Assembly (NCBI RefSeq): GCF_014643695.1
Contig: NZ_BMJY01000009.1
Location: 228 to 64,227, forward strand
DNA: 64,000 nucleotides
DNA from: Microbacterium album
Lineage (GTDB): Bacteria > Actinomycetota > Actinomycetes > Actinomycetales > Microbacteriaceae
Direction of reading: 5' to 3'
Shown here: piece after piece, positions 28,170 to 37,534 of the stretch
How positions within the stretch are numbered: the first letter of the stretch is position 1
Layout of the letters: each line of letters starts with the position of its first letter
The notes under the pieces: generated by a model
The model's database searches: none
Told to the model about the DNA's origin: nothing
What the model saw: the letters and a program-made list of their open reading frames with translations, nothing else
Translations under genes and position numbers: made by a program

Positions 28170-28326
28170 CCCATCCATCTTCCTCTCGCCCGGGCGGGGC
28201 CGCCCGAAATATGACGCCGCGTGACGCGATGCGGCGCGACAGGCCGGCGGGATGTGCATGCGATCGTGAGCGGGCGCGGAAGTAGGATGACGGAACGCAC
28301 ACCACGAAACCGGGATATCCACGATC

Positions 28327-28620
28327 ATGGCTGAGTTCGTCCTCGTCGCCGTTCTGGGAGTCCTCCTGCTCAATGTCGTGGGCGCGCTCCTCGCCTCCAT
28401 CCGGCAGCGCTCGGCGGATTCCTGGCTCCTCACGCTGCTCCTGGCGAGCACCTCCGCTGCGGCGATCGTGGCGGTGCTCGCGGTGATCACCGACGCTCCT
28501 CGGCTCGTGGAGATCTCCCTCGTGTTCACCGCGACGGCTGCGGTGACCGCGGCCATCCGCCTGACCGCGCAGCGCCGACGCGCCGGCTCGGGCGCCGGCT
28601 CGAGCGCGGGAGGACGGTGA
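28327..28620 (+). CDS. mrpF: Mrp antiporter subunit F
   Basis: 97 residues, three membrane segments, with the MrpF/MbhB pattern (LLNVVGALLA, then DSWLLTLLLASTSAAAIVAV). First gene of an eight-gene operon for a multi-subunit cation/proton antiporter in the cell membrane. The Ala/Gly/Ser-rich tail is extra. Confidence 0.8.
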   Translation: MAEFVLVAVLGVLLLNVVGALLASIRQRSADSWLLTLLLASTSAAAIVAVLAVITDAPRLVEISLVFTATAAVTAAIRLTAQRRRAGSGAGSSAGGR

Positions 28621-28622
28621 GG

Positions 28623-28949
28623 ATGGCCGTCGTGCTCGAGGTCGCGGGGCTCGTGCTCGTGGTCGCCGGGACGGCGTTCTTCACCGCCGGCACGCTGGGC
28701 CTGATGCGGTTCCCCGACGTCCGCACCCGCCTGCACGCGCTGACGAAGGCCGACAACCTGGGACTGGGCCTCCTCCTCGGCGGGGTCGCGCTCCTGCTCG
28801 GCGAATGGCGTACGGCGGCTCTCCTGCTGATCGCGTGGCTGTGCGCGCTGATGGCGGCATCGGTCTCGGCGCACGTCCTGGGCTCGCTGAACGCGAGCGC
28901 CGACCCCCGCGAGCGCGAACGCGCCGCGTCGCCCCGGGACGGCGCGTGA
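28623..28949 (+). CDS. mrpG: Mrp antiporter subunit G
   Basis: 108 residues, three membrane segments. LGLMRFPDVRTRLHALTKADNLG is the MrpG/MbhC signature region. The ATG at 28623 is preferred to an overlapping GTG at 28617 because GGAGGA at 28609-28614 is at the right distance. Confidence 0.85.
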   Translation: MAVVLEVAGLVLVVAGTAFFTAGTLGLMRFPDVRTRLHALTKADNLGLGLLLGGVALLLGEWRTAALLLIAWLCALMAASVSAHVLGSLNASADPRERERAASPRDGA

Positions 28950-29941
28950 CGCCGGCCCCGCTCACCGCGGTCGACATCGCGCTCGGGATCGCGGCGATCG
29001 CGGCCGCCGCCGTGACGCTCGCGGTGCGCTCGCGCGCGACGCAGGCCCTGGGGTTCCTCGTGCTCGGGGCCCTCCTCACCGGCGTGTGGCTGTCGCTCGG
29101 AAGCATGGACGTCGCGCTGGCGGAGGCGGCGCTCGGCAGCGGCATCCTCGGGGCGATCCTCGTGTGGCTCGCCGTGTCCGGTCCCCGCCGCGCGGACGCC
29201 TCCGCGCCCGCCCGCCCGCCCCGACGAGCCGCGCGCGTCGCGATCGGTGCCGTGACGGGCGCGCTGGTCACGCTGGTCGCCGCCACCGCGTGGGTCCGCG
29301 TCGCGGACACGCTGCCGCGGTGGGACTCGCCGCTGCGCGCGCGGCTGCCGGACACGGGCGTCGCCCACGACGTCACGGGCGTGCTGCTCGCGTTCCGCGC
29401 GTACGACACCCTGCTCGAGTCTGCCGTGCTGCTGCTGGCCGCGGTCGCCGTCCTCGCGCTCGGCCGCGACGACGGCCTGACGCAAGCGGCGCACCGCCGT
29501 CCGACGCCGCCGTCCACGCTGGTGTGGGCCGTGCGGATCAGCGCACCGCTCCTGCTGCTGTTCGGCCTCTGGCTGCTGTTCGCCGGCAGCTCCGACTCGG
29601 GCGGCGCCTTCCAGTCCGGCGCGGTGCTGTGCGCGCTGCTGATCCTGATGCACACCGCGGGCTTCTCGATGGCCGGGTTCGCGCGGCACTGGATGCGCCC
29701 GCTCCTGGTGGTCGGCGTGATCGCGTTCATCGTCGCGGGCGGCGCCGGCCCCGTGCTGGGTGATCCGTGGCTGACGTGGCACCCGGCCTGGGCCTTCGCG
29801 GCGATCCTGACCGTCGAGACCCTGCTGACGGCGGGGATCGCCGCGGGGCTCTTCGCGATCTACCTCGCGCTCGAGAACCCTCGCGGCCTCTCCCCCGCCC
29901 GGCCCGCGCGGCGCGGGGAGCGGGAGGACTCCGGCGCATGA
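28946..29941 (+). CDS. MbhD-MbhE-MrpB fusion subunit
   Basis: 331 residues. Residues about 10-75 match MbhD (DUF4040: LGFLVLGALLTGVWLSLGSM, AEAALGSG); about 130-175 match MbhE (HDVTGVLLAFRAYDTLLE); about 195-320 match MrpB (PLLLLFGLWLLFAGSSDSGG, then FQSGAVL). In the standard system the first two parts form the C-terminus of MrpA. Here they are joined to MrpB and detached from any MrpA-type antiporter domain. GTG start overlaps the mrpG stop (GTGA). Confidence 0.82.
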   Translation: MTPAPLTAVDIALGIAAIAAAAVTLAVRSRATQALGFLVLGALLTGVWLSLGSMDVALAEAALGSGILGAILVWLAVSGPRRADASAPARPPRRAARVAIGAVTGALVTLVAATAWVRVADTLPRWDSPLRARLPDTGVAHDVTGVLLAFRAYDTLLESAVLLLAAVAVLALGRDDGLTQAAHRRPTPPSTLVWAVRISAPLLLLFGLWLLFAGSSDSGGAFQSGAVLCALLILMHTAGFSMAGFARHWMRPLLVVGVIAFIVAGGAGPVLGDPWLTWHPAWAFAAILTVETLLTAGIAAGLFAIYLALENPRGLSPARPARRGEREDSGA

Positions 29942-30279
29942 CCGTCACGCTCTGGTATCTGCTCGTCGGCAGCGCGATCGCCGTCGCGGCGTGCGCGCGC
30001 ATGCTGCTGTCGCGCGACCCGGTCGGCCGGCTGATCGCGATGAACGTCGTGGGCGCGGGCGCCTTCCTGATCATGCTGGCCCTCGCCGCGCGCTCGGAGC
30101 AGTTCGACCCCGTGCTCGCCGCGCTCGTGATCACCGGGCTCGTCATCACGGTGGCGTTCACGGGGCTGGGCGCCGTGCTGATCCGCCGGATCGAGGGCGC
30201 CGAGGCGGCGGACGGGGACGACGACGGGGACGACACGGGCGACGACGGCCGCTCCGGCGACCGGGCGGGAGGTGAGTGA
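29938..30279 (+). CDS. mrpC: Mrp antiporter subunit C
   Basis: 113 residues, three membrane segments, NuoK-like. The start overlaps the upstream stop (ATGA). Conserved acidic or small residues lie in the helices (FDPVLAALVITGLVITVAF matches PxxxALVLTAIVI in MrpC). The Asp-rich tail (residues about 90-113) is extra. Confidence 0.85.
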   Translation: MTVTLWYLLVGSAIAVAACARMLLSRDPVGRLIAMNVVGAGAFLIMLALAARSEQFDPVLAALVITGLVITVAFTGLGAVLIRRIEGAEAADGDDDGDDTGDDGRSGDRAGGE

Positions 30280-30281
30280 TC

Positions 30282-31877
30282 GTGACACACCTCACACAGC
30301 TCGCCCCCGCGGCGCTGGTCCTGCTGCCCCTCCTGGCCTCCGCGGTCAGCGTCACGCTCCGCGATGTGCCCCGCCGGATCCTCGGCTGCGTCGTCGGCGT
30401 GCTCGTCCTCGCGCTCACGGTGCCCGTGCTCGTCGCCGTGTCGGGCGGCACGGTCGTGGCGATGCCGCTCGGCGGCTTCGCCGCGCCGCTCGGGATCTCC
30501 GTGCGGGTCGACGGGATGTCGGCGGCGTTCCTCGCGCTCACCGCGCTGGTGGGCGCGGCGGTGTCCGTGTACGCCGCGGCGATGCCGTCGTCGACCGGGG
30601 TCGCGCTCGTCTCCGACGGCACGCGGCCGGCCGCATGGCGGGCCTCCCATCCGGGCTTCTGGCCCCTGTGGCTCGGGTGCTGGTCCGGCCTGAACGCCGT
30701 GTTCGTGTCGGGCGACCTCTTCAACACCTACGTCGGCCTGGAGCTGGTGGGGCTCACCGCGGTCGCGCTGGTCGCTCTCGGCGGACCGGGTTCCTGGGCT
30801 GCGGCGCTGCGCTACCTGTTCGTCGCGGTGATCGGCTCGCTCCTGCTGCTGATCGGCGTCGCGATGGTCGTGTCGCTCACCGGCACGCTCGACATCCCGC
30901 AGTCGGCGGACGCGCTGCGCGCACTGCGGAAGACGGACCCCGCGAGCGCCGAGCCCGCGCTGGGTCTGGCGATCGTGCTCATGACGGTCGGGATGGCGCT
31001 CAAGGTCGCGCTCGTGCCGATGCACCGGTGGCTCATCCCCGCGCACGCCGGTGCGCCCGGGGCGGTCTCGCCCCTCATGTCCGCGCTGGTGGTGAAGGCG
31101 GCGCTGTTCGTCGTGCTGCGCATCTGGCTGGACCTGCTCGGCCGGCCGACGCCACCCCTGGTGGGTCTCGGCTGGATGCTGGGTGTGCTGGGCGCCGCGG
31201 CGCTGCTCGTCGGCTCGGTTCTCGCGCTGCGGCAGTCGCGCCTGAAGCCGCTCATCGCGTACTCGACGGTCGCCCAGGTGGGGTACTGGTTCCTGCTGTT
31301 CCCCGTGCTGGTGGCACCCGACACGGAGAACCTCATCGACCAGCCGGCGATCGCGCCGGAGACGGCCGAGGTCGTCGCGGGGGCCGTCGCGGCCACGGTC
31401 ATCCTGGCGCTCGGGCATGGGCTCGCCAAGGCGTCGCTGTTCCTCGCCGCGGGGTTCCTGAAGGACGCGTACGGCACGGACGAGATCGCGCGCCTGCGCG
31501 GCGTGGGACGTCACCATCCCGCCCTGGTGCTCTCGATGGGTCTGTCCGCGATCGGGCTCGTCGGGCTCCCGCTGTCGCTGAGCTTCGCCGGAAAATGGCA
31601 GCTGGCCACCACGGCCGTGGCCGCCGGCCACTACTGGATCCTGGCCGTGCTCGTCGTGGCGACCCTCCTCTCGGGTGCCTACATGCTGAAGATCCTGGCT
31701 CCGCTCCTGATCGAGGCGCAGGACGGCCTGCCCGGCGACGCCGCTCCGAGCCCGGCGCCCGGGGATCACCCGGCGCTCGCCCGGGCCATCCCGCTGGCCC
31801 TGGCGATCCTGGTCATCGCCACGGGCTTCGCGGGAGCCTGGCTCAACGACCTGCTCGCGGTGGGTGATCTGCGATGA
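30282..31877 (+). CDS. mrpD: Mrp antiporter-like subunit D (first of three)
   Basis: 531 residues with about 14 membrane segments, Proton_antipo_M family. It keeps the TM5 Glu (YVGLELVGLTAVAL) and the TM7 Lys (ALKVALVPMHRWL) that carry protons in complex-I-like antiporters. A perfect GGAGGTGA ends at 30275, six bases before GTG 30282, so that start is preferred to GTG 30276. Confidence 0.85.
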   Translation: MTHLTQLAPAALVLLPLLASAVSVTLRDVPRRILGCVVGVLVLALTVPVLVAVSGGTVVAMPLGGFAAPLGISVRVDGMSAAFLALTALVGAAVSVYAAAMPSSTGVALVSDGTRPAAWRASHPGFWPLWLGCWSGLNAVFVSGDLFNTYVGLELVGLTAVALVALGGPGSWAAALRYLFVAVIGSLLLLIGVAMVVSLTGTLDIPQSADALRALRKTDPASAEPALGLAIVLMTVGMALKVALVPMHRWLIPAHAGAPGAVSPLMSALVVKAALFVVLRIWLDLLGRPTPPLVGLGWMLGVLGAAALLVGSVLALRQSRLKPLIAYSTVAQVGYWFLLFPVLVAPDTENLIDQPAIAPETAEVVAGAVAATVILALGHGLAKASLFLAAGFLKDAYGTDEIARLRGVGRHHPALVLSMGLSAIGLVGLPLSLSFAGKWQLATTAVAAGHYWILAVLVVATLLSGAYMLKILAPLLIEAQDGLPGDAAPSPAPGDHPALARAIPLALAILVIATGFAGAWLNDLLAVGDLR

Positions 31878-33379
31878 CGGCTCTCCCCGACGCGCTCGTG
31901 GCGTCCGTCCCGCTGATCATGGTGCTGCTGTCACTGCTCGCGGCCGTGGTGATCTTCGCGCTGCGCGACGACCAGGTGCGCCCGCGCACGGCCGTGAACC
32001 TGGTCGCCGCGGTCGCCAAGATCGGCCTCATCGTCGTGCTGATCCCGCCCGTGGTCGAGGGCGGAGCCCGGCCCGAGTTCGTCATGCCGTTCCTGCCCGG
32101 CATCGATTTCGTGCTCCGGGTCGACCCACTCGCGCTGTTCTTCGGCGGCCTCTCGGCGCTGCTGTGGCTGCTGACGACGATCTACGCGATCGGCTATCTG
32201 CGGGGCAAGCCGCACCTGAGCCGGTTCTTCGGGTTCTTCTCGCTGTGCGTCATGGCCACCGTCGGGATCTCGTTCTCGGGGAATCTCCTGACGTTCCTGG
32301 TCTTCTACGAGGTGCTCACGGTCGTCACGTATCCCCTGGTCGCCCACTGGGGCGACCGCCCGTCGCTGCGGGCCGCGCGCGTCTACCTGCGCTACGCGAT
32401 CACGGGCGGCCTCGCCGTGCTGATCGGCGTCGTAACGCTGACGATCTACGCCGGACCCGTCGACTTCGCCGAGGGCGGTGCCCAGGGCGTGGCCGACCTG
32501 GCCGCGGAGTCACCCGCCGTCGCGATCACGATCTTCGCGCTCCTCGTCGGCGGGCTCGGGGTCAAGGCGGCGCTGTTCCCCTTGCACGGCTGGCTGCCGC
32601 GCGCCATGGTCGCGCCGGCGCCGGTGTCGGCGCTGCTTCACGCCGTCGCGGTCGTCAAGGCCGGCGTCTTCGGGATCGTCCGCGTGGTCGACGACGTCTA
32701 CGGCGTGAACCTGGCGCAGAGCCTCGGCGTGCTCGCGCCCCTGGTCGTGGTGGCGTGCTTCACGATCCTGTACGGCTCCTACCAGGCGCTCCGCTCCCGC
32801 GATCTCAAGCAGCGCCTCGCGTACTCGACCGTGTCGCAGGTGAGCTATGTGGCCCTCGGGATCGCGCTGGCGACACAGCTCGCCGTGGCCGGCGGGGTCG
32901 TGCACCTGGTGCACCAGGGCATCATGAAGATCACGCTGTTCTTCTGCGCCGGCCTGTTCGCCGAGCAGCTCAAGGTGTATCGCATCGACCAGCTCGACGG
33001 CCTCGGCTACCGGATGCCGCTGACCTCCGCCGCGTTCACGGTGGGCGCGCTCGGCATGATCGGGCTCCCCCCGACGGCGGGCTTCATCTCGAAATGGGAG
33101 CTCGGCCAGGGCGCTCTGGTGTCGGACCACCCCTGGGTCCTGTGGGTGCTGATCGCGTCCTCCCTGCTCAACGCGGCCTACTTCCTCCCCCTCGTCTACC
33201 GGCTGTGGTTCCGGGATCCCGACGCGTCCCCGGGCCTCGCCCGCGTGACGGAGCCCGCGATGATGTCCGTCCCCGCCGCCATGACGGCCGCCTTCACACT
33301 GCTCGTGGGCCTGGCCGCCTCCGTCCCGTTCTCGCCCCTGGCCATCGCGTCGTACATCGCGGAAAGGGTCTTCGGATGA
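31874..33379 (+). CDS. Mrp antiporter-like subunit (second, D/A type)
   Basis: 501 residues, about 14 membrane segments. It keeps the TM5 Glu (LVFYEVLTVVTYPLV) and TM7 Lys (LGVKAALFPLHGWLP), and VKAG in TM8. Likely a working proton channel. ATGA overlap with the preceding gene. Confidence 0.85.
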   Translation: MTALPDALVASVPLIMVLLSLLAAVVIFALRDDQVRPRTAVNLVAAVAKIGLIVVLIPPVVEGGARPEFVMPFLPGIDFVLRVDPLALFFGGLSALLWLLTTIYAIGYLRGKPHLSRFFGFFSLCVMATVGISFSGNLLTFLVFYEVLTVVTYPLVAHWGDRPSLRAARVYLRYAITGGLAVLIGVVTLTIYAGPVDFAEGGAQGVADLAAESPAVAITIFALLVGGLGVKAALFPLHGWLPRAMVAPAPVSALLHAVAVVKAGVFGIVRVVDDVYGVNLAQSLGVLAPLVVVACFTILYGSYQALRSRDLKQRLAYSTVSQVSYVALGIALATQLAVAGGVVHLVHQGIMKITLFFCAGLFAEQLKVYRIDQLDGLGYRMPLTSAAFTVGALGMIGLPPTAGFISKWELGQGALVSDHPWVLWVLIASSLLNAAYFLPLVYRLWFRDPDASPGLARVTEPAMMSVPAAMTAAFTLLVGLAASVPFSPLAIASYIAERVFG

Positions 33380-35265
33380 CGCCCGCGCCCGCGCTCGGCA
33401 GCGCGCTCGTCCTCGTGACGCTCGCGGCGCCACTCGCGCTCGTCGCCCTCCTGGCCGTCGCCGGCTGGGCCCCGGACGAGCGTCGGCACCGGTTGCGCCG
33501 CGCGCTCGTCTTCCTGTCCCCCGCGGCGATCGTGCCCGGCGTCGCACTCGCGCTGCTGGCGGACACCGGCGGGGGCACCGCGGGCGCCTCGGGGACCTCT
33601 CTGACGATCCCGTGGCTGCTGCTCGGCACGCACTTCGCCGTCGACGACCTGGGGCGGCCGCTGCTGATGATCGCCGCCGTGCTGTACGGCGGGGCCCTGA
33701 GCGCCACGGGCTGGATCAAGATGCGCGACGCCGAGCGCCGCGGGGCCGCGCTGTGCGGGTTCCTGCTGACCGCCTACGTCGGCAACATCGGGACCTATCT
33801 CGCCGCGGACTCCGTGACGTTCTACCTCTCGTTCGCCGTGATGAGCTTCTCGGCCGCGGGCCTGGTCGTGCACTATCGCACGCCGACGGCGCATCGCGCG
33901 TCGCGCGTGTACCTGACGCTGTCGGTGCTGAGCGAGAGCGCCATCCTGGCCGCGCTGCTGCTGACGGTGTCGGCGGGAGGCATGCTGCTCGCCGACGTCC
34001 CCGCCGCGGTCGCGGAGTCGGATCGCACCGGGCTCGTCCTGGGCCTGCTCCTGTTCGGGTTCGGGGTCAAGGCCGGAACGGTGCCGCTGCACATCTGGCT
34101 GCCCCTCGCCCACCCGGCTGCGCCGCCGGCGGCCTCCGCGGTGCTGTCGGGCACGATGGTCACCGCGGGCCTGATCGGCTGGCTGCGCTTCGTGCCCGTG
34201 CCCGGCGCGAACGGACCCGGTGCCCTCGGCTCCGGCCACGACGCCGGGATCGTCGCGAACGCGGGCTGGACGCTGCTGATCCTCGCGCTGGCCGGAGCAT
34301 TCCTGGCGGTCCTCTTCGGAGTCCTCCAGAACGACCCCAAAGTGATCCTCGCGTACTCCACGATCTCGCAGATGGGCTTCATCAGCGCGGTCATCGCGGT
34401 GGGCATGATCGTCCCCGAGCTGTGGCCGGGCACATCCACGGCGGCCATCCTGTATGCCGTGCATCACGGTCTCGCGAAGGGCGCCCTGTTCCTCGGGGTC
34501 CCCGTGATGAAGCACTTCGGAAGCGGCGCCGCGAGCGTCGTGGCGATGCTCGGCATGATCGGGGCTGGCCTCGTGATCGCAGGAGCACCGCTGACGTCGG
34601 GCGCGCTCGGCAAGTACGTGTCCAAGGACGCCGTGGAGGGGATCGCCCTCGCGGCGGTCGAGCTGCAGTACATCCTGCCGCTCGTGGCGACCGGGTCCAC
34701 GCTGCTGCTGATGCGCTTCGGATGGGTGCTGTGGCACAGCGAGCGCCGGCCCTCACGCGCCGTCGACGGCGAGTTCGCATCGTGGGCGGTCATCACGGTC
34801 GCGGCGCTGGCGCTGCCCTGGTTCATCGGCGTTGCCTGGTTCGACGAGGGCGCGCTTCCGCTGCCGTCCTGGATCCTCGGAACCGTGTGGGACGCGACCT
34901 GGCCGATCCTGCTCGGCATCGCGCTGGGCGCGGGCGCGTGGTGGCTGACGGCGCGCGGGCTCATCCCACGGCGGCTTGCGGCCGCCGACGGCACGCTCGT
35001 CGCGCCGGGCGATCTGCTGGTCCCCGAGGAGCGCGCGCTGCAGGGTCTGTCCCGGGGCGCGCAGGGCGGCCAGGCCGCCGTGCACGCGTTCACGGGGCAT
35101 GTGGCCGCGCAGTGGGGGCGGATGTGGCGCGCCGTCGCGGCGCGCACGCGCCGCGCAACCGGCCGCGCGGAAGCCCGCCTGTCGGCCGCGGAGGTGTCGG
35201 GGGCCGCGGTGCTTCTCGTGCTGGGCGTGGCCGCCGCCTTCCTGGCGATCGGAGGTCTGTGGTGA
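33376..35265 (+). CDS. Mrp antiporter-like subunit (third, divergent)
   Basis: 629 residues, about 15-16 membrane segments and a 100-residue C-terminal extension with one more helix. The TM7 Lys is kept (FGVKAGTVPLHIWLP) and the VTAG pattern is NuoL-like, but the position of the TM5 Glu reads FAVMS where the other two and the family have (F/W)E-x-x-(S/T). Loss of this residue could mean it does not pump protons. ATGA overlap with the second subunit. Confidence 0.82.
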   Translation: MTPAPALGSALVLVTLAAPLALVALLAVAGWAPDERRHRLRRALVFLSPAAIVPGVALALLADTGGGTAGASGTSLTIPWLLLGTHFAVDDLGRPLLMIAAVLYGGALSATGWIKMRDAERRGAALCGFLLTAYVGNIGTYLAADSVTFYLSFAVMSFSAAGLVVHYRTPTAHRASRVYLTLSVLSESAILAALLLTVSAGGMLLADVPAAVAESDRTGLVLGLLLFGFGVKAGTVPLHIWLPLAHPAAPPAASAVLSGTMVTAGLIGWLRFVPVPGANGPGALGSGHDAGIVANAGWTLLILALAGAFLAVLFGVLQNDPKVILAYSTISQMGFISAVIAVGMIVPELWPGTSTAAILYAVHHGLAKGALFLGVPVMKHFGSGAASVVAMLGMIGAGLVIAGAPLTSGALGKYVSKDAVEGIALAAVELQYILPLVATGSTLLLMRFGWVLWHSERRPSRAVDGEFASWAVITVAALALPWFIGVAWFDEGALPLPSWILGTVWDATWPILLGIALGAGAWWLTARGLIPRRLAAADGTLVAPGDLLVPEERALQGLSRGAQGGQAAVHAFTGHVAAQWGRMWRAVAARTRRATGRAEARLSAAEVSGAAVLLVLGVAAAFLAIGGLW

Positions 35266-35819
35266 GAACCCCGTCCGCATCCCCGTCCCCGCCCACCGGC
35301 CCGGGCAGGGCGCTGCGGATCGTGCGCGCGGTGGTGCTGCGCGGCGCCGTGCTCGCGCTGGTCTGGGTCGTGCTCGCGGGATGGGATGCCGCCTACGCCG
35401 GGTACGGGGCGGTGTCCGTCGGGGCCGCGACCGCGCTCAGTCTGGCGATGTTCCCCGTGACGGCACCGCCGCCGGGCACCGTGCCGCCGTGGCGACGCGC
35501 GCGGGCGATCGCGGAGCTGCCGCTGTGGTTCCTCGGCAAGTCGATCGTGGGCGGCGCCGACGTCGCCTGGCGCGCGCTGAAGCGACCGGTCGACATCCAG
35601 CCCGCCGTGGTGCGCGCGCCGTGCGTGCTCTCCGAGGGGAACACACGACAGCTCGCGCTGCTGATGATGAACCTCATGCCCGGCACGATGGTCCAGCGCG
35701 TCGTCGACGACGGCGCGACGGTGGAGCTGCACACGCTGGCCGAAGCGCTCCACCCCGCGCGCCAGTGGGAGGAGCTGCAGCATCGCGTGGCCGCGGCCTT
35801 CGGCCAGCCGACACGCTGA
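35262..35819 (+). CDS. mrpE: Mrp antiporter subunit E
   Basis: 185 residues, two N-terminal membrane segments, then a soluble domain with LLMMNLMPGTMVQRV, which matches the MrpE/MbhA signature (TPGT). GTG start overlaps the upstream stop (GTGA). It ends the operon and its stop codon lies within a terminator hairpin. Confidence 0.85.
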   Translation: MRTPSASPSPPTGPGRALRIVRAVVLRGAVLALVWVVLAGWDAAYAGYGAVSVGAATALSLAMFPVTAPPPGTVPPWRRARAIAELPLWFLGKSIVGGADVAWRALKRPVDIQPAVVRAPCVLSEGNTRQLALLMMNLMPGTMVQRVVDDGATVELHTLAEALHPARQWEELQHRVAAAFGQPTR

Positions 35820-35830
35820 CCGAAGGCCGC
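35793..35830. terminator. Terminator hairpin at end of mrp operon
   Basis: GCGGCCTTCGG (35793-35803) and CCGAAGGCCGC (35820-35830) form a perfect 11-bp stem that encloses the mrpE stop codon. Also lies past the end of the convergent hydrolase gene, so it may serve both. Confidence 0.65.
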
Positions 35831-35850
35831 GCCGAGGCGCCCGTGGCGGC

Positions 35851-37524
35851 TCAGGCCCGGGGCAGGCGGAGCACGCTGGCGTACTCGCCGCCCGTGCGCA
35901 CCGTCCAGGTCCCTTCGTTGCGAAGGCTCTCGTGCAGGATCTGGAGCGGCGGGACGCCGTCGGCCGGCGGCCGCTTGATCCAGTCACGACCCTGGACGGT
36001 GAGGACGAGCTTCTCCCCCGCGTGGAAGACGGTGCCCGACGCCCAGATCTCGATGTCGAGCCGCACCGGCTCTCCCGGCGTGAGCGGCTCCTCCCGGCGA
36101 TGCGGATGGACCGGCACCAGGTTCGTCGAGGCGTCATCGTCGAGCTCGCGGTGGCTGGCACGCAGCCACCCCAGCGCGACGGGCCCGTCCGCGAAGAGCG
36201 CGTTGAACGGGAAGTAAACCTCGGAACCGTCGGCACGCAGCTTGCGCAGCACGACGAAGACGTCGGCATCCGTGGCCTGGTCGGCACTGAGCCAGAGCGT
36301 GAGCGAGGCCGGTCCGATGATCTCGGTCTCGGCCGGGAACTCGTACACGAAATCCGCAGACTCCGTCATCGGGTCGAACGTGCGGACCGACCCGTCGGCC
36401 GGCGCGCGTTCCGCGAGGGCGCCGGACGCGGCGTCCAGGTGCAGCGAGGTGAACTCGTCGGCCGCCGGCCATTCGGGCAGCACACGCCAGGAGGAGTCGG
36501 CCGGATCGCCCGTGTCTCGCACCTCCACGCGCACGCGAGGCCAGTCCTCGATGCCGCGCTCCTGGCCCTTCAGGAACGTGTCGAAGAAGGCGCGCTGCCG
36601 CTCCATGCTCTCGGGCTCGTAGAAGTACGCCCACTTCTTCTGGCCGTGCACCTCGAGCCACTTCTGCTCGGATCCCATGAGCGCAAAGGCGTTCAGGGTG
36701 CCGCGCGAGTGCAGCCCGTGGTCGCTCCACGACGCCACGACGTAGGCAGGCACCTCGATGTCCTCGAACGGGCCGTACTTGTCGGCGTAGTACCAGTCGT
36801 CGAACGGGTGGGCCTCGAGGTTCGCCGCCGTGTTCTCCGTGCGGGACAGCCCGTAGGAGACGTTCGTCGACACCCGGGGCCTGAAACCCGTCTCGGGAAT
36901 GCCGCCGTGTGTCGCGAACTCCCGGTACCAGTCCGCGAAGCACTCCCACGGGCTGATGGCCTTGAGCGACGGCGGACGGACGGAGGCGGCCTGGTACTGC
37001 GCTCCCGCGAGATACGAGACGCCGAGCATGCCGACGTTGCCGTTGGACCATGCCCGCGACCCGAGCCACTCGATCGTGTCGTACAGGTCCTCGCGCTCCT
37101 GAGGCCCGTTGTGCGAGAAGTCCCCCTCCGAGTGCCACAGTCCGCGCGGGTCGGCGAACGCCACGGCGTACCCGTGCCGCGTCCAGTAGACCGGGTCCGG
37201 CGACTCGAATCCCGTGAAATCCGAGATCCATGCGGGGTCGACTCCCGACCCGCTGAAGGTCCGCGACGTCACCCAGTGCTTGCCGTACGGCCCCCATGCG
37301 AGGAGGACGGGAAGATCCGTCGCTTCGAACGAGGGACGATAGATGTCGAGGTAGATCGTCGTGCCGTCGCGCAGTTCCACGGCGGCGTCCTTCTCGACCA
37401 CCAGGGTGTCGTGCCGGACGAGCTCATGGCCCAGCGGCGGGGGCGGCGGCTTGCCGAACACGGTGGCGGGGTCGACGCCCGGCCGCGTGATGATCTCGCG
37501 CGGCACGTCTTCTGCTGTACTCAT
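35851..37524 (-). CDS. CocE/NonD-family hydrolase
   Basis: 557 residues: an alpha/beta hydrolase (PepX_N type) and a C-terminal jelly-roll (PepX_C, about 350-555). The nucleophile is Ser in GVSYLAG near 168 (usually GxSYxG; the last Gly is displaced), Asp in SWSDHG and His in VHGQKKW. Members hydrolyse esters, amides or peptide bonds. GGAGG precedes the ATG at 37524. It is the last gene of the minus-strand catabolic operon, 10 bases after the flavin monooxygenase. Confidence 0.85.
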   Translation of the reverse strand: MSTAEDVPREIITRPGVDPATVFGKPPPPPLGHELVRHDTLVVEKDAAVELRDGTTIYLDIYRPSFEATDLPVLLAWGPYGKHWVTSRTFSGSGVDPAWISDFTGFESPDPVYWTRHGYAVAFADPRGLWHSEGDFSHNGPQEREDLYDTIEWLGSRAWSNGNVGMLGVSYLAGAQYQAASVRPPSLKAISPWECFADWYREFATHGGIPETGFRPRVSTNVSYGLSRTENTAANLEAHPFDDWYYADKYGPFEDIEVPAYVVASWSDHGLHSRGTLNAFALMGSEQKWLEVHGQKKWAYFYEPESMERQRAFFDTFLKGQERGIEDWPRVRVEVRDTGDPADSSWRVLPEWPAADEFTSLHLDAASGALAERAPADGSVRTFDPMTESADFVYEFPAETEIIGPASLTLWLSADQATDADVFVVLRKLRADGSEVYFPFNALFADGPVALGWLRASHRELDDDASTNLVPVHPHRREEPLTPGEPVRLDIEIWASGTVFHAGEKLVLTVQGRDWIKRPPADGVPPLQILHESLRNEGTWTVRTGGEYASVLRLPRA

Positions 37525-37534
37525 CGGGTCCTCC

